Assembly: GCA_964620125.1 (NCBI GenBank)
Contig: CAZUGQ010000003.1
Span: forward strand, 62,001-126,000
Direction: 5' to 3'
Length of the DNA stretch: 64,000 nucleotides
Source of the DNA: OLB6 sp964620125
GTDB taxonomy: Bacteria; Bacteroidota; Ignavibacteria; Kapaibacteriales; Kapaibacteriaceae
A program made the translations under genes and the position numbers. Under the pieces are notes generated by a model, which did not search any database, was not told the DNA's origin, and saw nothing but the letters and a program-made list of their open reading frames with translations. The number at the start of each line of letters is the position of its first letter. Positions within the stretch are counted from its first letter, which is position 1. Below are positions 61,362 through 64,000 of the stretch, piece by piece.

Positions 61362-62300
61362 ATGACATTCAATTCACTTTGGAAGGGGCTTGCCATTGCG
61401 GCTACCCTGTTCCTTATCGGCTCGGAAGCTTTTGCTCAGCTTCCTGTACGGACGCGTCAGTTGGAGATGCTAGGCACCACTGCTGGTCGCCTGCTGTTCG
61501 ATACTCCAGCTACCATAACGAACTACACTGTTACTTGGCCAGCGAATGCTACTGGATTCCTCGCTGATGGTGATACAGCCATCATCGTTGGTGTGCGAAC
61601 AGCCGCTAACGACATTGATCTCGGCTGGAGACAGGTAACCGGTGACCTGATCGACGGTATCGGTACAGCTGGTCAGGTAGCTTGGTTCCAAGATGCCAAC
61701 ACAATCGTGTCGGATGGAGGCTTCACATACAACTCGGCAACGCAGGATGTTGGAGTTGGTAATGACGTGAACGCTGGCAACGACGTGAATGCTGCCAACG
61801 ACGTAGATGCTGCTAACGACGTCCGTGCAGGCACCACCATTACCCTTGATGGTTCTGCCGGTGACATCGTTTTTAATGGAGTTACGCTGCAATCTGGAAC
61901 TTCCACGGGAACTACGATTGCGTTCGACAACGCACCAAACGGAGGAAGCTATTACGTCACTCCATCTACAAACCCTGCAATTCTGGCAACGGATGGATAC
62001 ATCCTTGTATCAAACGGAGATGGTACTGCAACCTGGATTGCTAACCCTGCTTCCGGATTCAAGGCAGGTGTGTACACGCATGCTGGTGCAGACACGTACA
62101 CGGTAAACATCACCTTTACGAACGCATACCCTGCACTTACTGTGCCTTCGGTTACGCTTACCTACTTCGATGCCACAAACGCCAACATCGTTCAAGCCAC
62201 AGCGATATCGAACACAGGGTTCACGATTACAAGCACAGCACCAATCGTTGCTGGTGATGCAATAAGCTGGATGGCAAGCTCACCGGTTGACCTTCCATAA
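61362..62300 (+). CDS. Secreted protein sharing mature N-terminus and C-terminal region with its neighbours (312 aa)
   Basis: ATG at 61362 has GGAG seven bases upstream and a clean signal peptide (LWKGLAIAATLFLIGSEAFA). Another start at 61302 is possible and would add 20 residues. The mature start QLPVRTRQLEML is nearly identical to that of the next gene's product (QLPVRTRQVQLL). A NDVxA hexapeptide is repeated four times near residues 133-157. The last ~75 residues (GVYTHAGADTYTV ... ISWMASSP) correspond to the C-terminal region of both flanking proteins. The function is unknown. Confidence 0.7.
   Translation: MTFNSLWKGLAIAATLFLIGSEAFAQLPVRTRQLEMLGTTAGRLLFDTPATITNYTVTWPANATGFLADGDTAIIVGVRTAANDIDLGWRQVTGDLIDGIGTAGQVAWFQDANTIVSDGGFTYNSATQDVGVGNDVNAGNDVNAANDVDAANDVRAGTTITLDGSAGDIVFNGVTLQSGTSTGTTIAFDNAPNGGSYYVTPSTNPAILATDGYILVSNGDGTATWIANPASGFKAGVYTHAGADTYTVNITFTNAYPALTVPSVTLTYFDATNANIVQATAISNTGFTITSTAPIVAGDAISWMASSPVDLP
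61761..61832 (+). repeat. 18-bp in-frame tandem repeat, four units
   Basis: Four 18-bp units encode NDV-NAG, NDV-NAA, NDV-DAA and NDV-RAG. Units start with AAYGACGT and differ by a few bases, so the repeat is old or under selection. Confidence 0.85.
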
Positions 62301-62310
62301 CACTCTCCGT

Positions 62311-62366
62311 CCGGGGGCGCAGCCCCCGGCTTCTGGAGGGCAGGCAACGCCCTGCCTTCCAGAAGC
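62311..62366 (+). terminator. Double hairpin between the two paralogous secreted-protein genes
   Basis: The first stem is CCGGGGGC-GCA-GCCCCCGG (62311-62329). The second is a 16-bp stem with one G-T pair (62329-62344 with 62351-62366) around a 6-nt loop. Together they fill nearly the whole 74-bp gap, 10 bp after one stop and 8 bp before the next GTG. No U-run follows. It may terminate or protect the upstream mRNA. Confidence 0.6.
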
Positions 62367-62374
62367 TACATACA

Positions 62375-64000
62375 GTGAAGCTACGCGCCTACCATAGCCC
62401 CCTTTCAATCAGCATCATCGTGATGATGGTGGCGGTGTGCATTGTGCCCATACAGGCACAGTTGCCGGTGCGTACGCGGCAGGTGCAGCTATTGTCGAAC
62501 AACAACACCAACTACACGACACTACGGAGTGCCGACGGGCAAACCACAAACTGGAGCCTGATCCAGCCGACGACGGTAGGGACAACCGGTAGTCTGCAGT
62601 TGAGTACGGTTACTGGTTCCGATGCACAGTTAAGTTGGCTTGCACCGGGATTGCCGGGGTACATCCTAGGCCTTGCGGCTGGCATTCCAGCCTGGGTGGA
62701 TCCTGCCACATACCTGAGTGGTAGCTTCTGGGCGCTTACCGGCAACGCCGCCACCAACCCGGCTACCAACTTTCTTGGCACCACCGATGCGCAGCCTCTG
62801 GTGATTCGTACCAATGCCACCGAGGCCATGCGAGTACTGAGCACAGGGCAGGTAGGTATTGGGACGGCAACACCTGGTGAGTTGCTTGAGGTGGAAGACG
62901 GCAACGTTCTCATCGGAACCAGTGCGGCAGGCAGCACGGGTGAGTTGCGCTTGGAAGAAGCGGGTGCCAATGGCAACAATTACGTAGGCTTCCAGGCAGC
63001 CGATGCCATGGCTGCGAATACAACGTACACGTTGCCGGATGCCTACCCATCGGTAAACAACTACGTGTTGGCTGCCACAACGGCTGGAGTAATGAACTGG
63101 CAGGATGCCAATGCATTGGTAGACAACTTCTGGTCGCTTGACGGTAATGCGGGAACCAACCCAGCCACACAGTACCTGGGCACGCAGGATGCACAACCAC
63201 TTGTGATTCGTACCAATGCCACCGAGGCCGTGCGCATTAATGCCACCGGTGAGGTAGGCATTGGCACTACGGCTGCGGCGGGCTACCTACTGCATGTGGA
63301 TGGCACGGCCGGTACACCGAACATTCGGTTTACAAGCGTGAGCGGAATTGCCAATGCAAGCATACCGGGAGGATTCGATAGGGTACTGATTTCTGATGCA
63401 ACAGGCAATGTAGACCAGGCTTCGTATGCAGCTGTTGTTGGTACCACTGCATGGACACTGACCGGAAACGCCGGTACCAGCGTGGCTACAAACTTTGTTG
63501 GTACCACGGACAATGTTGGCCTGGTGTTCCGAACAAACAATACCGAAGTTGCACGCTTCAATGCGACGGGGGAGTTTGGTTTGGGTACCACTGCAGCAGC
63601 AGGATATCGGTTGCATGTTGCAGGCACAGGCGGCACGCCAAACGTAAGGATTGCAAGCCTGTCGTCGGACGCAGCAACAGTGCCCTCGGGTGAAGGCGTC
63701 GTCACTGCCGATGCCAACGGTGATCTGCGCCGACGCAGTGCTAATGACCTGTACACAATTCTGGGTATCGGCAGGGGCATCTACACGCCGGGTGCCGCAG
63801 GCAGCTCGTTTACTGTAACAACTACCGGATTCGACATTGCTGCCGGTGCAACCGTAAACATTACGGTGTTCGGACCAACAGGTGGTGCCGTTCATGCTAT
63901 GCTCACTTCGATTAGTGCCGCTACAGACCAATTCTCCTTTACCACGTCTGCCACGATCGACGCCACCTACAGCATTCACTGGATGATCTTCAACCCGTGA
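62375..64000 (+). CDS. Secreted repeat protein with 'NFLGTTDxQPLVIRTN' modules (541 aa)
   Basis: GTG at 62375 gives a signal peptide (LSISIIVMMVAVCIVPIQA) and mature start QLPVRTRQVQLL. Three repeats follow, each with FWxLxGNAxTxxATxxLGTxDxQPLVIRTNxTExxR followed by TGxVGIGTxxxAGxLLHV; they lie around residues 115-165, 250-305 and 355-410. The C-terminal ~75 residues (RGIYTPGAAGSSFTV ... IHWMIFNP) match the region shared with the two upstream genes. The stop TGA is the last codon of the window (63998-64000), so the gene is complete. A GTG start right after a stable hairpin suggests low or regulated translation. Confidence 0.75.
   Translation: MKLRAYHSPLSISIIVMMVAVCIVPIQAQLPVRTRQVQLLSNNNTNYTTLRSADGQTTNWSLIQPTTVGTTGSLQLSTVTGSDAQLSWLAPGLPGYILGLAAGIPAWVDPATYLSGSFWALTGNAATNPATNFLGTTDAQPLVIRTNATEAMRVLSTGQVGIGTATPGELLEVEDGNVLIGTSAAGSTGELRLEEAGANGNNYVGFQAADAMAANTTYTLPDAYPSVNNYVLAATTAGVMNWQDANALVDNFWSLDGNAGTNPATQYLGTQDAQPLVIRTNATEAVRINATGEVGIGTTAAAGYLLHVDGTAGTPNIRFTSVSGIANASIPGGFDRVLISDATGNVDQASYAAVVGTTAWTLTGNAGTSVATNFVGTTDNVGLVFRTNNTEVARFNATGEFGLGTTAAAGYRLHVAGTGGTPNVRIASLSSDAATVPSGEGVVTADANGDLRRRSANDLYTILGIGRGIYTPGAAGSSFTVTTTGFDIAAGATVNITVFGPTGGAVHAMLTSISAATDQFSFTTSATIDATYSIHWMIFNP

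Larger units (their letters stand above)
686..62403. repeat. Dispersed over-represented octamer AGGGGGCT (at least 32 copies)
   Basis: First-base positions on the + strand as AGGGGGCT: 686, 2875, 8351, 11764, 14588, 17150, 19349, 21617, 25279, 29827, 31865, 35652, 36385, 40592, 44559, 53646, 55302, 59226. As AGCCCCCT (minus-strand copies): 3252, 8506, 15599, 20619, 23205, 25564, 27827, 28073, 30199, 31152, 35487, 40027, 60880, 62396. In 21 of 32 the bases after CT fit NNGG, giving AGGGGGCTNNGG. Most copies lie inside genes, in every reading frame and both orientations. A four-G form AAGGGGCT adds about 17 more but without the GG extension. Confidence 0.9.

Noticed and set aside
686..62403. 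AGGGGGCT as a strand-oriented KOPS-type signal
   Set aside because: The orientation split is 18 to 14 with no trend along the window, so no polarity is seen here; it is kept as an open question at genome scale.
63287..63979. 230-residue minus-strand open frame in the last gene
   Set aside because: It is a Cys-rich shadow of a repetitive secreted-protein gene whose plus-strand frame has a signal peptide and recognisable repeats.

Overview
The window reads like a chromosome segment of a free-living Gram-negative bacterium from the Bacteroidota/Chlorobiota side of the tree, possibly a Kapaibacteria- or Ignavibacteria-like lineage. The reasons are several large secreted proteins with type IX secretion (T9SS) type-A C-terminal sorting domains, SBBP beta-propeller and DUF4397 proteins, a three-subunit succinate dehydrogenase/fumarate reductase with a single cytochrome b subunit, and a GldL/GldM-like gene pair. 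This placement is inference; there is no rRNA, tRNA, CRISPR array, phage or transposase in the window. Ten Ns at 585-594 mark an assembly gap, so this is probably a draft or metagenome-derived contig.

Layout. 1-7.7 kb (mostly minus strand): UDP-glucuronate decarboxylase (cut by the left edge and by the gap), a small membrane protein, rpsP, ffh, a DUF4397 T9SS cargo, glycogen/alpha-glucan phosphorylase. 7.7-17.3 kb (plus): tRNA threonylcarbamoyladenosine synthase, HPr and enzyme I, a BamA-like outer-membrane protein, deoC, YceI, pirin, a DUF1835 protein, a beta-lactamase-fold serine hydrolase. 17.4-28.5 kb (minus): a Gly-rich T9SS cargo, prfC, an outer-membrane barrel and a 1,668-residue SBBP/choice-of-anchor/cohesin-like T9SS protein. 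28.8-31.1 kb (plus): the GldL/GldM-like pair. 31.1-33.2 kb (minus): mltG and an ABC ATPase. 33.4-37.5 kb (plus): sdhCAB followed by an OmpR-type response regulator, which meets tail-to-tail a decayed histidine kinase gene (37.4-39.5 kb). 39.6-47.4 kb: a Rieske oxygenase, pdxJ (minus) and two tandem SBBP/Ig T9SS proteins. 47.8-57.2 kb (plus): a compact SUF iron-sulfur operon (sufB, C, D, S, a sufE-sufT fusion, a ferredoxin-reductase-like flavoprotein, an IscR-like Rrf2 regulator, sufA), then superoxide dismutase, a LON-N protein and pth. 57.6-64 kb (plus): three consecutive secreted proteins that share repeat modules and a common C-terminal region.

Two non-genic patterns stand out. First, the 8-mer AGGGGGCT (extended form AGGGGGCTNNGG) occurs at least 32 times in 64 kb, on both strands and in all reading frames; about two copies are expected by chance. 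It looks like a genome-wide polar signal (DNA-uptake-like, Chi-like or a modification site). Second, a rigid 23-bp palindromic unit, ACCGGGA-N9-TCCCGGT, occurs about 19 times in five intergenic clusters, with exact 29-bp spacing in three clusters and exact 47-bp spacing in another.

Functionally, the window combines housekeeping (translation, protein targeting, tRNA quality control, cell-wall processing), central metabolism (glycogen breakdown, PTS phosphorelay, succinate/fumarate interconversion), Fe-S assembly under a probable IscR-type feedback loop with a matching operator at 47744-47772, and a large investment in exported surface or secreted proteins. The GldL/GldM-like pair could be part of, or a divergent copy of, the motor that drives their export.
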